A DNA stretch of 49,026 nucleotides from Verrucomicrobiota bacterium (GCA_016235545.1 JACRKB010000153.1:1-49026); one strand, 5' to 3'; counted from the stretch's first letter, positions 8,279-24,614 are shown. Translations and numbers: made by a program. The notes: a model not told the origin generated them from the letters alone.

Positions 8279-9013
8279 CTACTTCTTCTTTGCAGCGGCG
8301 TCCTTCTTCCCCTTGGCGAGGGCCTCGGCCAACGCCTTGGCAGTCTTCGCTGCCTCCTCGCGGTCCTTGCGGGCTTGTGCGATAGGATATTTCTTCGCCT
8401 CACGGATAATCACATAGTCCCCTTCCGAACCGGGGATGGAGCCTTTGATGAGCAGCAAGTTATCATCCTTGCGAACCTGAATGACTTCCAAATTCTGCGT
8501 GGTGCGCCGCACTTGACCCAAGTGGCCGGGCATCTTCATGCCACGCATGACCGTGCCTGGAAACAGGCGCTGACCAATCGCACCCGACCTGCGCTTCCAC
8601 CCCTTGCATCCGTGTGTGGCATCACCGCCAGCGAAGCCCCAACGGGCCACAACACCCTCAAACCCGCGCCCTTTCGTTGTGCCGATGGCATCTACAAAAT
8701 CTCCGACTGCAAAAATGTCGGGGCCGACAACATCGCCTGGTTTAACCGTCAGGGAAAAGTCACGAAATTCCCTGATGCGCTTCACCGGAGCACCTTTGTG
8801 CTTGGTGACGTGCCCGAGCACAGCCTTCGTGAGGCGCTGGGCCTTCTGGTCATCGAATCCTAGCTGGACCGCGTTGTAACCGTCCTTGCCATCCTTAACC
8901 TTGACCTGCAGCACGCGGTTCGGACCCGCAAGCACCACCGTCACGGCGATGGCGTTGCCGCGCGCGTCATACACACGCGTGTGGCCAAGTTTTTTTCCAA
9001 GCAAGCCAATCAT
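8279..9013 (-). CDS. rplC: 50S ribosomal protein L3 with Ala/Lys-rich tail
   Basis: Early-assembly large-subunit protein whose extended loop reaches the peptidyl-transferase region. The L3 core is complete: MIGLLGKKLGHTRVYDARGN, the loop GFAGGDATHGCKGWKRRSGAIGQ, and GRVFPGTVMRG-type RLFPGTVMRGMKMPGHLG. At 244 residues it is about 35 longer than the E. coli protein. The excess is a charged C-terminal tail (ARKDREEAAKTAKALAEA, then a lysine-rich end), likely a surface helix. Confidence 0.97.
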   Translation of the reverse strand: MIGLLGKKLGHTRVYDARGNAIAVTVVLAGPNRVLQVKVKDGKDGYNAVQLGFDDQKAQRLTKAVLGHVTKHKGAPVKRIREFRDFSLTVKPGDVVGPDIFAVGDFVDAIGTTKGRGFEGVVARWGFAGGDATHGCKGWKRRSGAIGQRLFPGTVMRGMKMPGHLGQVRRTTQNLEVIQVRKDDNLLLIKGSIPGSEGDYVIIREAKKYPIAQARKDREEAAKTAKALAEALAKGKKDAAAKKK

Positions 9014-9019
9014 AGAAAG

Positions 9020-9328
9020 TTAGATCTTGATGGTGATGTCAACGCCCGCCGGCAAGTTGAGTTTCTTCAACTCGTCCACGGTCTTGGCGGTTGGATCGAG
9101 AATATCCAGAAGTCGCTTGTGGGTGCGCTGCTCGAATGTCTCCTGAGATTTTTTATCGGCGTGGGGCGAGCGGAGCACCGTGAGACGCTCGACGCGTGTG
9201 GGAAGTGGGATGGGACCTGCGACACGAGCACCGCTGCGCTTGACCGTCTCCACGATGTCGTGGGCAGACTGGTCTATGACCCGGTGGTCGTAGGCCTTCA
9301 GGCGAATGCGAATGCGTTGTCCAGCCAT
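9020..9328 (-). CDS. rpsJ: 30S ribosomal protein S10
   Basis: Small-subunit head protein and, as NusE, a partner of NusB and NusG in transcription antitermination. It has 102 residues, standard length. It contains [20 protein letters not shown] and the signature [42 protein letters not shown]. First gene of the S10-spc cluster, preceded by a leader of about 160 bases with a promoter candidate and a hairpin. Confidence 0.98.
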   Translation of the reverse strand: MAGQRIRIRLKAYDHRVIDQSAHDIVETVKRSGARVAGPIPLPTRVERLTVLRSPHADKKSQETFEQRTHKRLLDILDPTAKTVDELKKLNLPAGVDITIKI

Positions 9329-9386
9329 ACAAAGAACAAGAGTTAAGACCTATGCGCGCTCAACGGCTGCGCTCCCGCGTGCCCCC

Positions 9387-9405
9387 GCCGACTCAGCGAG
9401 TCGGC
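9387..9405 (-). promoter_or_regulatory. Leader hairpin upstream of rpsJ
   Basis: A perfect 8-bp stem (GCCGACTC / GAGTCGGC) with a 3-base loop lies about 60 bases upstream of the rpsJ start, inside the predicted leader. No U-run follows, so it is not a simple terminator. It could be part of an S10-operon leader or an RNA stability element; the function is inferred only from position. Confidence 0.35.
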
Positions 9406-9496
9406 CCAGCACGCTCTTCAATTCACGAATTGTTTGACTGCTCGTCACTGTGTTTTCGTTTTACCCTCGCCGTGTTCACCCGACGAAAGGGCGGGC

Positions 9497-9524
9497 AAAA
9501 TAGCAGTCCGCGTTTTCAGTGCAA
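9497..9524 (-). promoter_or_regulatory. Candidate sigma-70-type promoter of the S10 cluster
   Basis: On the minus strand, TTGCAC (9524-9519) and TATTTT (9502-9497) are 16 bases apart, close to the -35/-10 consensus. An A/T-rich tract just upstream (about 9525-9550) resembles an UP element. Transcription would begin near 9490, giving a leader of roughly 160 bases before rpsJ. Confidence 0.5.
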
Positions 9525-9670
9525 CATCTTTTCAAATTTTTTTTCACCGAGAAGCGTGTCCCCAATAGTCCAGCCCACGTTTCCGCTCGTGTCCGCTCAG
9601 CTTGAAAGCGATTCCGAAAAAATGCTGCCCTTGCATCCGCAATTTCACGAAAAGCCCCTTTTTATCACGA

Positions 9671-9694
9671 AAAACCGCATTCAACTGCGGTTTT
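9671..9694. terminator. Bidirectional terminator-like hairpin
   Basis: AAAACCGCA and TGCGGTTTT form a perfect 9-bp stem with a 6-base loop, and the A/T flanks give a short U-run on both strands. It lies upstream of the S10 promoter candidate and would insulate that operon from transcription coming from fusA or from the plus strand. Confidence 0.45.
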
Positions 9695-9739
9695 ATGGGC
9701 CTGAACCTTCATCGCCGGTTCGGCGTTCCCGAATCACTC

Positions 9740-10130
9740 ACTGATGATGGGGCATGCATATTGACGGAGCAGGCTCGCAGGCGCGCTGCATCAAGCCTGG
9801 AGCCGCTAGTGTTGATGTGATGCTTGGAGTTGTTTCAGGTTTTCAACCCAACTGGTGTCGGTGCTTCTGCGAAATGCAGGACCCACCACACTGGCCACAA
9901 TGCCCGCTTCCGCCCGAACGCGGCTGATTTTTTGCTTTACTCGGCTGAAGGTTCTGAATGGCAACTGCTGGGGCTGCTCTGTTTCCCAAGCGTGCCCTGA
10001 CGCCATTGGCGCGGGTTCTGCCATCTTCAGTTCGCCGCACGGCTTGGCTGGTAACAATTTCTCGCACCGCGGCGCCTCGTGCTGAAAGCAAGCCGGCGTC
10101 GGGTGCATTCGGAATGGAAACCCAAGTCAG
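9740..10130. other. Intergenic stretch without recognisable gene
   Basis: No protein family, RNA or clear repeat is recognisable here. A minus-strand reading frame of about 100 codons exists (9806-10108) but has no family resemblance, no ribosome-binding site and an odd composition. It may be decayed coding sequence. Confidence 0.3.
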
Positions 10131-10137
10131 CCCAAAA

Positions 10138-10288
10138 CCGCAGTTGGTTCACGCAAAGGACGCGAAGGACGCAACGCCGATGGGCATTTTTTCCAAGCGC
10201 AGGCGCCTGCAGTCTTCGCCCAACGGGTGGGAGGTCGCGGTTTCAAATGTCTTTTCCTTTGCGCCCCTTGCGTGTGGTTCAACTGCGG
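10138..10288. repeat. Dispersed palindromic repeat, copy 1 (CGCAAAGGACGCGAAGG family)
   Basis: The ends are imperfect inverted repeats: CCGCAGTTGGTTCACGCAAA at the left, and at the right the reverse complement of a sequence beginning CCGCAGTTGAACCACACGCA. The interior (GGGCATTTTTTCCAAGCGCA, then CCCAACGGGTGGGAGGTCGC) is closely matched by a second copy at 27615-27883. It has no coding capacity and looks like a small non-autonomous palindromic element. Confidence 0.65.
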
Positions 10289-10347
10289 AATCTAGAGTCA
10301 ATGACAAGCGTGGCTACGGTTAGTCCCGGTCAGTTGATTCGCTTCAA

Positions 10348-10665
10348 GTCAAGCTCGGCGAATGCGACCGCCTCATCGGAGCGCATCTTGCCGAGCATTT
10401 CGCCCAGCCCTTTGCCGCCGACGCCCTGGCCGACCGTTCGCTCAGTGAACGGCGCTAGCGCCGACCTTGGGCCGTGTTCGCCGAGCTGATGCGTCTGGGC
10501 CTGCGCCCGCTGGCCCAGGCCCCCACCCACGCCAAGGCCTTCCGGCGGGGCTGGCGGCTGGTCGCTCTGGATGGCACGCGGTTCAGCCTGACCAACACGC
10601 CGCAGCTCAAGCCCCAGCGCCGCGGAAGACTTCGACAGCATTGGCGTTGGCCTCTGACGCCCTGA
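10348..10665 (+). pseudogene. IS4-type transposase remnant
   Basis: One plus-strand frame reads LGECDRLIGAHLAEHFAQPF through to RRGWRLVALDGTRFSLTNTP, then stops at 10663-10665. The DGTRFSLxNTP block resembles the first catalytic-Asp region of IS4-family DDE transposases, and the upstream part resembles their N-terminal domain. The frame is interrupted by TAG at 10456-10458 and lacks a start and the whole C-terminal catalytic part. No terminal inverted repeats of an intact insertion sequence were recognised. It is on the strand opposite to the surrounding operons. The family assignment is by motif memory only. Confidence 0.55.
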
Positions 10666-10716
10666 CGCCGCGCTGCTTCCCTTCTCCTCAGCCCATCTTG
10701 CCTCATCACCTCGTCC

Positions 10717-10753
10717 AAAAGGAAAAGCCCGCCGACCTTGCGGGCGGCGGGCT
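10717..10753 (-). terminator. Intrinsic terminator after fusA
   Basis: AGCCCGCCG and CGGCGGGCT form a perfect 9-bp GC-rich stem (10726-10753). On the minus strand it is followed by TTTTCCTTTT. It starts about 20 bases after the fusA stop and likely ends the str-operon transcript. Confidence 0.75.
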
Positions 10754-10772
10754 GTTGGAAACTGGGGCTCTC

Positions 10773-12995
10773 TTACGAGCGGGCTGCTGGCTTCTTCGCC
10801 GAGGTCTCGAGGATTTGCAGCGCGAGCTGCTGGGGCACTTGCTCGAAGGTATATGGCTCCATGGAGTAGCTGGCACGGCCTTTTGAGAGGGAGCGGATGG
10901 CGGTGGCGTAGCCGAACATCTCGGCGAGCGGCACGTGCGCGTTCAGGACGGTCTGGCCGGACTTCGCATCCACACCCTGAATGATGCCGCGGCGGCGGTT
11001 GATGTCGCCAAGGAGGTCGCCCTGATACTCATCGGGCGTCGTGACTTCGACCTTCATAATCGGCTCGAGAATGATTGGGCCGGCACTTTTGAACGCATCC
11101 TTGAGCGCGAAGATGCCGGCCATCTTGAACGCCATTTCGTTGGAATCCACCTCGTGGAAGGACCCGTCGGTGACTGCGATCTTCACGTCAATGACCTGGT
11201 AGCCGGCATACACGCCGGTGCGGCATGCCTCTTCGATGCCGTTGATGACGGCCGGGACGTATTCCTTCGGAATGGTGCCGCCAACGATCTTGTTCTCGAT
11301 CTCGACGCCTTTGCCCTTTTCGTTTGGCTCGAGCGTGATGCAGGCGTGGCCGTATTGACCGCGACCGCCGGATTGCCGGATAAACTTCCCCTCACCCTCG
11401 GCGGCCTTGGTGATTGTCTCACGGTAGGCGATCTGCGGCGCGCCGGAGTTGGCTTCCACTTTGAATTCACGCTTGAGGCGATCAATGATGATTTCCAAGT
11501 GAAGCTCGCCCATGCCGGCGATGATGCGCTGGCCGGTTTCCTCGTTCGTGAAGCAGTGAAATGTGGGATCTTCCTCGGCCAGGCGCTGCAGGCCCTCGGA
11601 CATCTTGTCACGGTCCTGCTTGGTCTTCGGCTCCACCGCCATGCTGATAACCGGCTCGGGGAAAGTCGGCGGCTCCAGCGCCACATCAAACTCCTCGTCG
11701 CACAGTGTGTCGCCCGTCGTGATGTTGCGCAGGCCCACGAGCGCGGCGATGTCGCCGGCAAACACCTCGTTGATGTCCTTGCGCTCGCTGCCTTGGATGA
11801 CCATCAGGCGGCTGACGCGCTCGCGGCGGCGGGTGCGCGGGTTGTAGATGGTGTCGCCCTTCTTGAGCTGGCCCGAATAGACGCGGAAGAACACCAGCTT
11901 GCCGGCATAGGGGTCGGTCCACAGCTTGAAGGCGAGTGAGCAGAACTTCTGGTTGTCGTCCGTCGGCACATCCACCTTTGTGTCCACGCCCGGCTCGTGG
12001 CCCTGGGCTGGGGGGATGTCCAACGGCGAGGGGAGGTAGTCCACGACAGCATCCACCAGCACCTGCACGCCCTTCTTCTTGAACGCGGAGCCGCACAGCA
12101 CCGGCACCAGCTCGATTTTGCAGGTGAGCCGCCGGATGGCTGCCTTGAGCACAGCGGCATCGATCGGCTTCTCTTCGAGCACGAGGTTCGCGATCTCGTC
12201 ATCCTTGTTGGAGACGGCATCAATGAGCTCCGCAAGGGCTGCCTTGGCACGTTGCTGATGTTCGGCGGGGATTTCCGTGACATCGTAGTTCAACCCCTCA
12301 TTGGCCTCGGTCGGCCCCCAGTTCACGGCCTTCTGGTTGACCACGTCGATCACGCCCTCAAAGCCACCTGTGATGGTCCGGCCCTCGGACTCGGTCGGTC
12401 CAGCCCCGAGTGGCAGGAAAATGGGAAAAGCGTAGGCGCGCAGCTTGGTGCGCATGTCGTTCAGCGCGTTTTCAAAATTTGCGCCGATCCGGTCCATCTT
12501 GTTCACGAAGGCGATGCGCGGAACTTTGTATTTCGTCGCCTGCCGCCACACGGTTTCCGACTGTGGCTGCACACCCGCCACGCCGCAGAACACTGCGACT
12601 GCGCCGTCCAGCACGCGCATGGAACGCTCGACCTCGGCGGTAAAGTCCACATGGCCCGGGGTGTCAATGATGTTGACGCGGTGCGGAATGTCGTTGAATG
12701 CCTTGAAAATCTTGTCCTCGCCAGGCTTCGCCGTCTTCTGTGTCCAGAAGCACGTCACGGCGGCAGATGTGATCGTGATGCCGCGCTCGCGCTCCTGCTC
12801 CATCCAGTCGGTGACAGTATTGCCGTCGTCCACGTCGCCGATCTTGTGGATGAGGCCGGTGTAAAAAAGGATGCGCTCCGTGGTGGTCGTCTTGCCGGCG
12901 TCAATGTGCGCGGCGATGCCGATGTTGCGCGTGCGCTCCAGCGTGTATTGCCGGTTCGGCGAATTGACGGCTTTGTTTTCAACGAGGGTGCTCAT
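10773..12995 (-). CDS. fusA: Elongation factor G
   Basis: Ribosomal translocase GTPase that moves tRNA and mRNA after peptide bond formation and recycles ribosomes with RRF. It has 740 residues, slightly long for EF-G (about 700). The G1 motif AHIDAGKTT is at residues 29-37, then DTPGHVDF and NKMD, followed by domains II-V ending in MEPYTFEQVPQQLALQIL. The ATG at 12995 was chosen; an in-frame codon 21 positions upstream would put the start in the terminator hairpin. The last residues (SAKKPAARS) are a short basic tail. A strong terminator-like hairpin lies only 25 bases upstream, see findings. Confidence 0.97.
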   Translation of the reverse strand: MSTLVENKAVNSPNRQYTLERTRNIGIAAHIDAGKTTTTERILFYTGLIHKIGDVDDGNTVTDWMEQERERGITITSAAVTCFWTQKTAKPGEDKIFKAFNDIPHRVNIIDTPGHVDFTAEVERSMRVLDGAVAVFCGVAGVQPQSETVWRQATKYKVPRIAFVNKMDRIGANFENALNDMRTKLRAYAFPIFLPLGAGPTESEGRTITGGFEGVIDVVNQKAVNWGPTEANEGLNYDVTEIPAEHQQRAKAALAELIDAVSNKDDEIANLVLEEKPIDAAVLKAAIRRLTCKIELVPVLCGSAFKKKGVQVLVDAVVDYLPSPLDIPPAQGHEPGVDTKVDVPTDDNQKFCSLAFKLWTDPYAGKLVFFRVYSGQLKKGDTIYNPRTRRRERVSRLMVIQGSERKDINEVFAGDIAALVGLRNITTGDTLCDEEFDVALEPPTFPEPVISMAVEPKTKQDRDKMSEGLQRLAEEDPTFHCFTNEETGQRIIAGMGELHLEIIIDRLKREFKVEANSGAPQIAYRETITKAAEGEGKFIRQSGGRGQYGHACITLEPNEKGKGVEIENKIVGGTIPKEYVPAVINGIEEACRTGVYAGYQVIDVKIAVTDGSFHEVDSNEMAFKMAGIFALKDAFKSAGPIILEPIMKVEVTTPDEYQGDLLGDINRRRGIIQGVDAKSGQTVLNAHVPLAEMFGYATAIRSLSKGRASYSMEPYTFEQVPQQLALQILETSAKKPAARS

Positions 12996-13019
12996 GTGAG
13001 GGATGTTTGGCGGTATCAA

Positions 13020-13062
13020 CAAAAACGCCCCGGGACGGTGTGCGCCGCGGGGCGTCAAAAAA
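13020..13062 (-). terminator. Intrinsic terminator / attenuator between rpsG and fusA
   Basis: On the minus strand ACGCCCCG (13055-13048) and CGGGGCGT (13032-13025) form a perfect 8-bp stem followed directly by TTTTT. The hairpin begins about 17 bases after the rpsG stop and ends 25 bases before the fusA ATG, leaving no obvious space for a fusA promoter. It probably reduces rather than abolishes read-through. Confidence 0.7.
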
Positions 13063-13071
13063 GATTATCGG

Positions 13072-13545
13072 CTACCAGCGGAAGTGTGCGAACGCCTTGT
13101 TGGCCTGCGCAGTCTTGTGAACTTCGTCCCGCTTGCGGATGGCGTTCCCCTGCCCTTGGTAGGCATCCATGATCTCGGCGGCGAGCGCCTGGCTCATGGG
13201 AATGCCCTTGCGGGCGTCAGCGAACCTGACGATCCAACGAACTGCGAGGGATGCCTGGCGGTCGGTCGGAACTTCCAGCGGAATCTGATAGGTTGCACCG
13301 CCGACACGGCGAGGCTTGACCTCCAAGCGCGGCTTGGCGTTGTCCACCGCGCGCTGGAGCACGTCCACCGGGCTGGCATCTGGGAACTTTTCGGAGAGCG
13401 AGCTGAACGCACCATAGACGATGCGCTGGGCGACGCTCTTCTTGCCGCCTTGCATGACGGTGTTGACGAGGCGGCCGACGAGCACGCTGGTGTAGCGTCC
13501 GTCGGGTATGATCTGGCGTTTGTTGGCTTGGCGGCGACGAGACAT
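13072..13545 (-). CDS. rpsG: 30S ribosomal protein S7
   Basis: Primary 16S rRNA binder that nucleates the 30S head; in E. coli it represses translation of the str operon. It has 157 residues, normal. It starts MSRRRQANKRQIIPDGRYTS and contains the signature VDNAKPRLEVKPRRVGGATYQIPLEV at residues about 70-95. It ends in TAG. It lies 21 bases after rpsL. Confidence 0.97.
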   Translation of the reverse strand: MSRRRQANKRQIIPDGRYTSVLVGRLVNTVMQGGKKSVAQRIVYGAFSSLSEKFPDASPVDVLQRAVDNAKPRLEVKPRRVGGATYQIPLEVPTDRQASLAVRWIVRFADARKGIPMSQALAAEIMDAYQGQGNAIRKRDEVHKTAQANKAFAHFRW

Positions 13546-13566
13546 GGCGGAGCTTTCTAGTTGGAA

Positions 13567-13956
13567 TTACGCGGCGTTCTTGGCGGCCTTTGGGCGCTTG
13601 ACACCATATTTGGAGCGGCTGACACGGCGCTTCTCCACGCCGGCGGCGTCAAACGTGCCGCGCACGATGTGGTAGCGGACGCCGGGGAGATCTTTCACGC
13701 GGCCACCGCGCACGAGCACGATGGAGTGCTCCTGCAGGTTGTGCCCTTCATCTGGGATGTATGCGATGACTTCGTAGCCGTTGGTGAGCCTAATCTTCGC
13801 GACCTTGCGGAGCGCAGAGTTCGGCTTCTTGGGCGTGCGGGTCATGACCTGCAGGCAGACCCCTCGGCGGAAGGACGCGCCTTCGAGCGCCGGGGACTTG
13901 GACTTGTAACTGATCTTGTTGCGGCCTTTTCGGACTAGCTGATTGATGGTCGGCAT
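13567..13956 (-). CDS. rpsL: 30S ribosomal protein S12
   Basis: Decoding-centre protein that controls translational accuracy. It has 129 residues. It starts [20 protein letters not shown] and includes [20 protein letters not shown] with lysine at position 43 or 44 and [29 protein letters not shown]. The lysines whose mutation gives streptomycin resistance elsewhere appear as wild type. First gene of the rpsL-rpsG-fusA group. Confidence 0.97.
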   Translation of the reverse strand: MPTINQLVRKGRNKISYKSKSPALEGASFRRGVCLQVMTRTPKKPNSALRKVAKIRLTNGYEVIAYIPDEGHNLQEHSIVLVRGGRVKDLPGVRYHIVRGTFDAAGVEKRRVSRSKYGVKRPKAAKNAA

Positions 13957-14003
13957 GCTGTTGAGCCTTCAGGTTTGCGCCCCATCCCGGTTCTGGGGAA
14001 AGG

Positions 14004-14032
14004 AGCGCGGATTGTTAGCAAACACGGTGATT
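14004..14032 (-). promoter_or_regulatory. Weak promoter candidate upstream of rpsL
   Basis: In the 117-base gap between rpoC and rpsL the minus strand reads TTGCCA, then 16 bases, then TAACAA, a moderate match to -35/-10 boxes. The -35 is a fair match but the -10 is poor. rpsL may instead be transcribed from rpoBC read-through, since no terminator was seen after rpoC. Confidence 0.25.
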
Positions 14033-14073
14033 GTGGCAATCTGTTTCTTGAGCGAACGGGGGCATTTCTGTTT

Positions 14074-22146
<8,073 letters not shown>

Positions 22147-22307
22147 TTGGTTCTTTCGAGCTGGTCCGGCACCGGCCGGACATTTTCATTACGGGACGGA
22201 AAGAGGCAGGCCTCCGGGTCACCCCCGGAAGTCCGCCAACAAATTCAAAATCTACTTCTGCAACAAATCGGGCTGCTGCGCCATTCACCCCTCCCTCGGG
22301 AGGAAGA

Positions 22308-22337
22308 GCGGGCGGCGGCACAGGGGCCGCCGCCCGC
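22308..22337 (-). promoter_or_regulatory. Large hairpin between rplL and rpoB (attenuator or processing site)
   Basis: GCGGGCGGCGGC and GCCGCCGCCCGC form a perfect 12-bp stem with a 6-base loop, 16 bases after the rplL stop. No U-run follows on the minus strand. Bacteria often have a partial terminator plus RNase III site here to make less RpoBC than L7/L12; this hairpin sits where that element is expected. A smaller CCTCCCGAGGGAGG hairpin follows. Confidence 0.5.
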
Positions 22338-22352
22338 CTGAATGGCAATGGG

Positions 22353-22733
22353 TTACTTGAGTTCGACCTTCGCGCCGGCCTCCTCGAGCTTCTTCTTGGC
22401 GGCCTCGGCCTCAGCCTTGGGGACGCCTTCGAGCACGGCTTTGGGAGCGCCCTCGACGAGCGCCTTGGCTTCAGCCAAGCCCAGACCGGCCTTGACCTCG
22501 CGGACGGCCTTGATGGTGCCAATCTTGTTGGCTCCGGCTTCCTTGAGAATCACGTCGAAGGTGTCCTTGACTTCAGCAGGAGCAGCGGCGGCGGCACCAG
22601 CACCAGCAGCGGCGACAGCCACGGGGGCGGCAGCGGTCACGCCCCACTTGCCTTCCAACTGCTTCACGAGGTCGGCGGCTTCCAAAACGGTCAGCGCGCT
22701 CAAATCTTCTACCAACTTTGCGATGTCAGCCAT
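22353..22733 (-). CDS. rplL: 50S ribosomal protein L7/L12
   Basis: Multicopy stalk protein that recruits elongation factors and stimulates their GTPase. It has 126 residues. It has the N-terminal dimer domain ([20 protein letters not shown]), an Ala/Gly-rich flexible hinge at about residues 34-55, and the C-terminal domain with [21 protein letters not shown]-type motif and [18 protein letters not shown]. It lies 127 bases after rplJ. Confidence 0.97.
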   Translation of the reverse strand: MADIAKLVEDLSALTVLEAADLVKQLEGKWGVTAAAPVAVAAAGAGAAAAAPAEVKDTFDVILKEAGANKIGTIKAVREVKAGLGLAEAKALVEGAPKAVLEGVPKAEAEAAKKKLEEAGAKVELK

Positions 22734-22831
22734 GTTACCTTTCTATAGTCTCGTCGCCACCGGAGCCCCGGAGATTTGAGCCAGCAGCCGCTGGCCGACG
22801 ATTCACTCTGTTTGTTTCGTTGTTTGTCTGC

Positions 22832-22853
22832 CCCGTCCGCGACAGCGGACGGG
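22832..22853 (-). promoter_or_regulatory. Hairpin between rplJ and rplL
   Basis: CCCGTCCGC and GCGGACGGG form a perfect 9-bp stem with loop GACA, 7 bases after the rplJ stop. No U-run follows. It may stabilise or tune the rplJ/rplL ratio; the role is a guess from position. Confidence 0.35.
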
Positions 22854-22860
22854 AGATTGT

Positions 22861-23373
22861 TCAAGCCGGCTTGTCGGCCTTGGCCTTGATGACGCGCGCG
22901 AGCTGCGAGCCGGGCGTGTTGATGATGGCAGCGAGCTTTTGCGCCGGGGCCTTGAGAGCGCCCAGCAGCTTGCCGCGCAGGACTTCCAGCGACGGGAGGT
23001 CGGCCAAGGCGAGGAGTTCGGCGCTTTCCAAGCGCTTGTTCCCGAGATGCCCGAACTTGAGCTTGGGCTTCTCGAACTCGGCGGCGAATTTCTTGAGCGT
23101 CTTCGCCGCAGCGGAGACATCCTTTTGACCGGTGATGACGGCGAGCTGGCCGGTGAGCGTGCCGGAGAGGTCGGCAAGGCCGGCTTCTTGGACAGCGATG
23201 CGGAAAATGCTGTTCTTCACGACGTGCGCCTCGGCCCCGCCCTTGCGGAGACGGGTGCGCAGCTCGTTGAAGTGAGTCACCGTCAGGCCCGTGTAGTCCA
23301 CGACGATGAAAAACGGCGAGGCATTGAGCCGGGCGACGTATTCGCTGGTGATAAATTTCTTTTCGGCACGCAT
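22861..23373 (-). CDS. rplJ: 50S ribosomal protein L10
   Basis: Base of the L7/L12 stalk; its C-terminal helix binds the L7/L12 dimers, and the complex represses its own mRNA in E. coli. It has 170 residues, normal. Conserved blocks are FFIVVDYTGLTVTHFNELR and AHVVKNSIFRIAVQEAG. No long L10-type leader fits upstream, since only 20 bases separate it from rplA, so autoregulation would have to act elsewhere in the transcript. Confidence 0.96.
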   Translation of the reverse strand: MRAEKKFITSEYVARLNASPFFIVVDYTGLTVTHFNELRTRLRKGGAEAHVVKNSIFRIAVQEAGLADLSGTLTGQLAVITGQKDVSAAAKTLKKFAAEFEKPKLKFGHLGNKRLESAELLALADLPSLEVLRGKLLGALKAPAQKLAAIINTPGSQLARVIKAKADKPA

Positions 23374-23393
23374 TGGAATCTGGTGAGTTGAGT

Positions 23394-24092
23394 TTAGACG
23401 GAGGCGACGAACTCGCGGGTGTCCACACGAACGCCCGGACTCATGGTGGCCGAGATGGTGCAGCTCCGAAGGAACACGCCCTTCACACTGGCAGGGCGCG
23501 CCTTGACGATTGCTTCGATGACGGTGCGGGCGTTCTCCTCGATTGCCTCGGGCTTGAATGCTGTCTTGCCGACTGGGACATGGATGTTTCCGGCCTTGTC
23601 CACCTTGAACTCGACCCGGCCAGCCTTCACTTCCTTGACGGCCTTGGCAGTGTCCTCGGTCACGGTGCCAGTCTTCGGGTTGGGCATGAGGCCGCGCGGG
23701 CCAAGCACCTTGCCGAGCTTGCGGACCTCCACCATCGCCTCGGGCGTGGCGACGGCCACGTCGAAGTCCACCCAGCCATCAACGCACTTCTTGATCATGT
23801 CATCAAAGCCGACGAACTCCGCACCAGCGGCGAGTGCAGCGTCAGCGGTCGCGCCGGGCTTGGCGAAGACAAGCACCCGCACGTTTTTGCCGGAACCGTG
23901 CGGCAGCGGGACGGTGCCTCGAACCATCTGATCACTCTGCTTCGGGTCGACGCCAAGGCGGAAAGCCAGGTCTATGGTTTCGCTAAACTTGGCCTTCTCG
24001 AATTGGGCGAGTATCCGGACAGCCTCCTTCAGCGGAAGCAGTTTCTGACCTTCGACCAGCTTTGCGTTCTTGTTATGGCGTTTGCTTGGCAT
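23394..24092 (-). CDS. rplA: 50S ribosomal protein L1
   Basis: Mobile L1-stalk protein involved in release of E-site tRNA; in many bacteria it represses the rplKA mRNA. It has 232 residues from ATG 24092 (MPSKRHNKNAKLVEGQKLLP), the usual length. A TTG 18 codons earlier would overlap the rplK stop and adds no homology. The signature MPNPKTGTVTEDTAKAVKEVKAGRVEF-type block is at residues about 120-150 (LGPRGLMPNPKTGTVT). It lies 50 bases after rplK. Confidence 0.96.
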   Translation of the reverse strand: MPSKRHNKNAKLVEGQKLLPLKEAVRILAQFEKAKFSETIDLAFRLGVDPKQSDQMVRGTVPLPHGSGKNVRVLVFAKPGATADAALAAGAEFVGFDDMIKKCVDGWVDFDVAVATPEAMVEVRKLGKVLGPRGLMPNPKTGTVTEDTAKAVKEVKAGRVEFKVDKAGNIHVPVGKTAFKPEAIEENARTVIEAIVKARPASVKGVFLRSCTISATMSPGVRVDTREFVASV

Positions 24093-24142
24093 TTGTTTGG
24101 GTGCGGTGCAATCGGACGCAAAGCGCCCTCCCGCGTTTGGGT

Positions 24143-24568
24143 TCAACCGACAACTTCAATTCCCATGCTCCGGGCTGTGCCGGAGATGAGGCGCACGGCG
24201 GCGTCCTCGCTGTTCACGTTGAGGTCCTTCTGCTTCATCTTGATGATGTCGAGAATCTGCTTGCGCGTGACCTTGCCAACTTTGTCCTTGTTCGGTGTCT
24301 TGGAGCCGGACGCGACGCCAGCGGCCTTCTTGAGAAGGATGGATGCCGGCGGCGATTTGTAGACGCAGGTGAAAGATTTGTCCTGATAGACAGTGATGAT
24401 GACAGGGATGATCAGGCCGGCGGAATCCTTGGTGGCGGCGTTGAACTCCTTGCAAAACGCCATGATGTTCACGCCATGCTGGCCCAGCGCGGGACCGACG
24501 GGCGGGGCGGGGTTTGCCTGGCCGGCGGCGATGGCGAGCTTGATGGAACCTGTTACTTTCTTAGCCAT
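24143..24568 (-). CDS. rplK: 50S ribosomal protein L11
   Basis: Factor-binding-site protein, also needed for stringent-response signalling through RelA. It has 141 residues, standard. The N-terminal domain has [20 protein letters not shown] and [17 protein letters not shown]; the RNA-binding C-terminal domain has [20 protein letters not shown]. It lies between nusG (46-base gap) and rplA. Confidence 0.97.
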   Translation of the reverse strand: MAKKVTGSIKLAIAAGQANPAPPVGPALGQHGVNIMAFCKEFNAATKDSAGLIIPVIITVYQDKSFTCVYKSPPASILLKKAAGVASGSKTPNKDKVGKVTRKQILDIIKMKQKDLNVNSEDAAVRLISGTARSMGIEVVG

Positions 24569-24614
24569 AAGAGGATGAAAATGCTGTCGTTGCTGTCGTT
24601 GGAAATGTGGCGGG

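Noticed and set aside
9352-9744. Plus-strand frame of 130 codons upstream of rpsJ
   Set aside because: It overlaps the S10 promoter candidate, the leader hairpin and the terminator, and has no family resemblance.
9806-10108. Minus-strand frame of about 100 codons upstream of the S10 promoter
   Set aside because: No recognisable family, no start signal, and it overlaps apparently decayed sequence.
24093-24146. Longer L1 start (TTG at 24146)
   Set aside because: It overlaps the rplK stop and adds no L1 homology; the ATG at 24092 gives the family-standard length.
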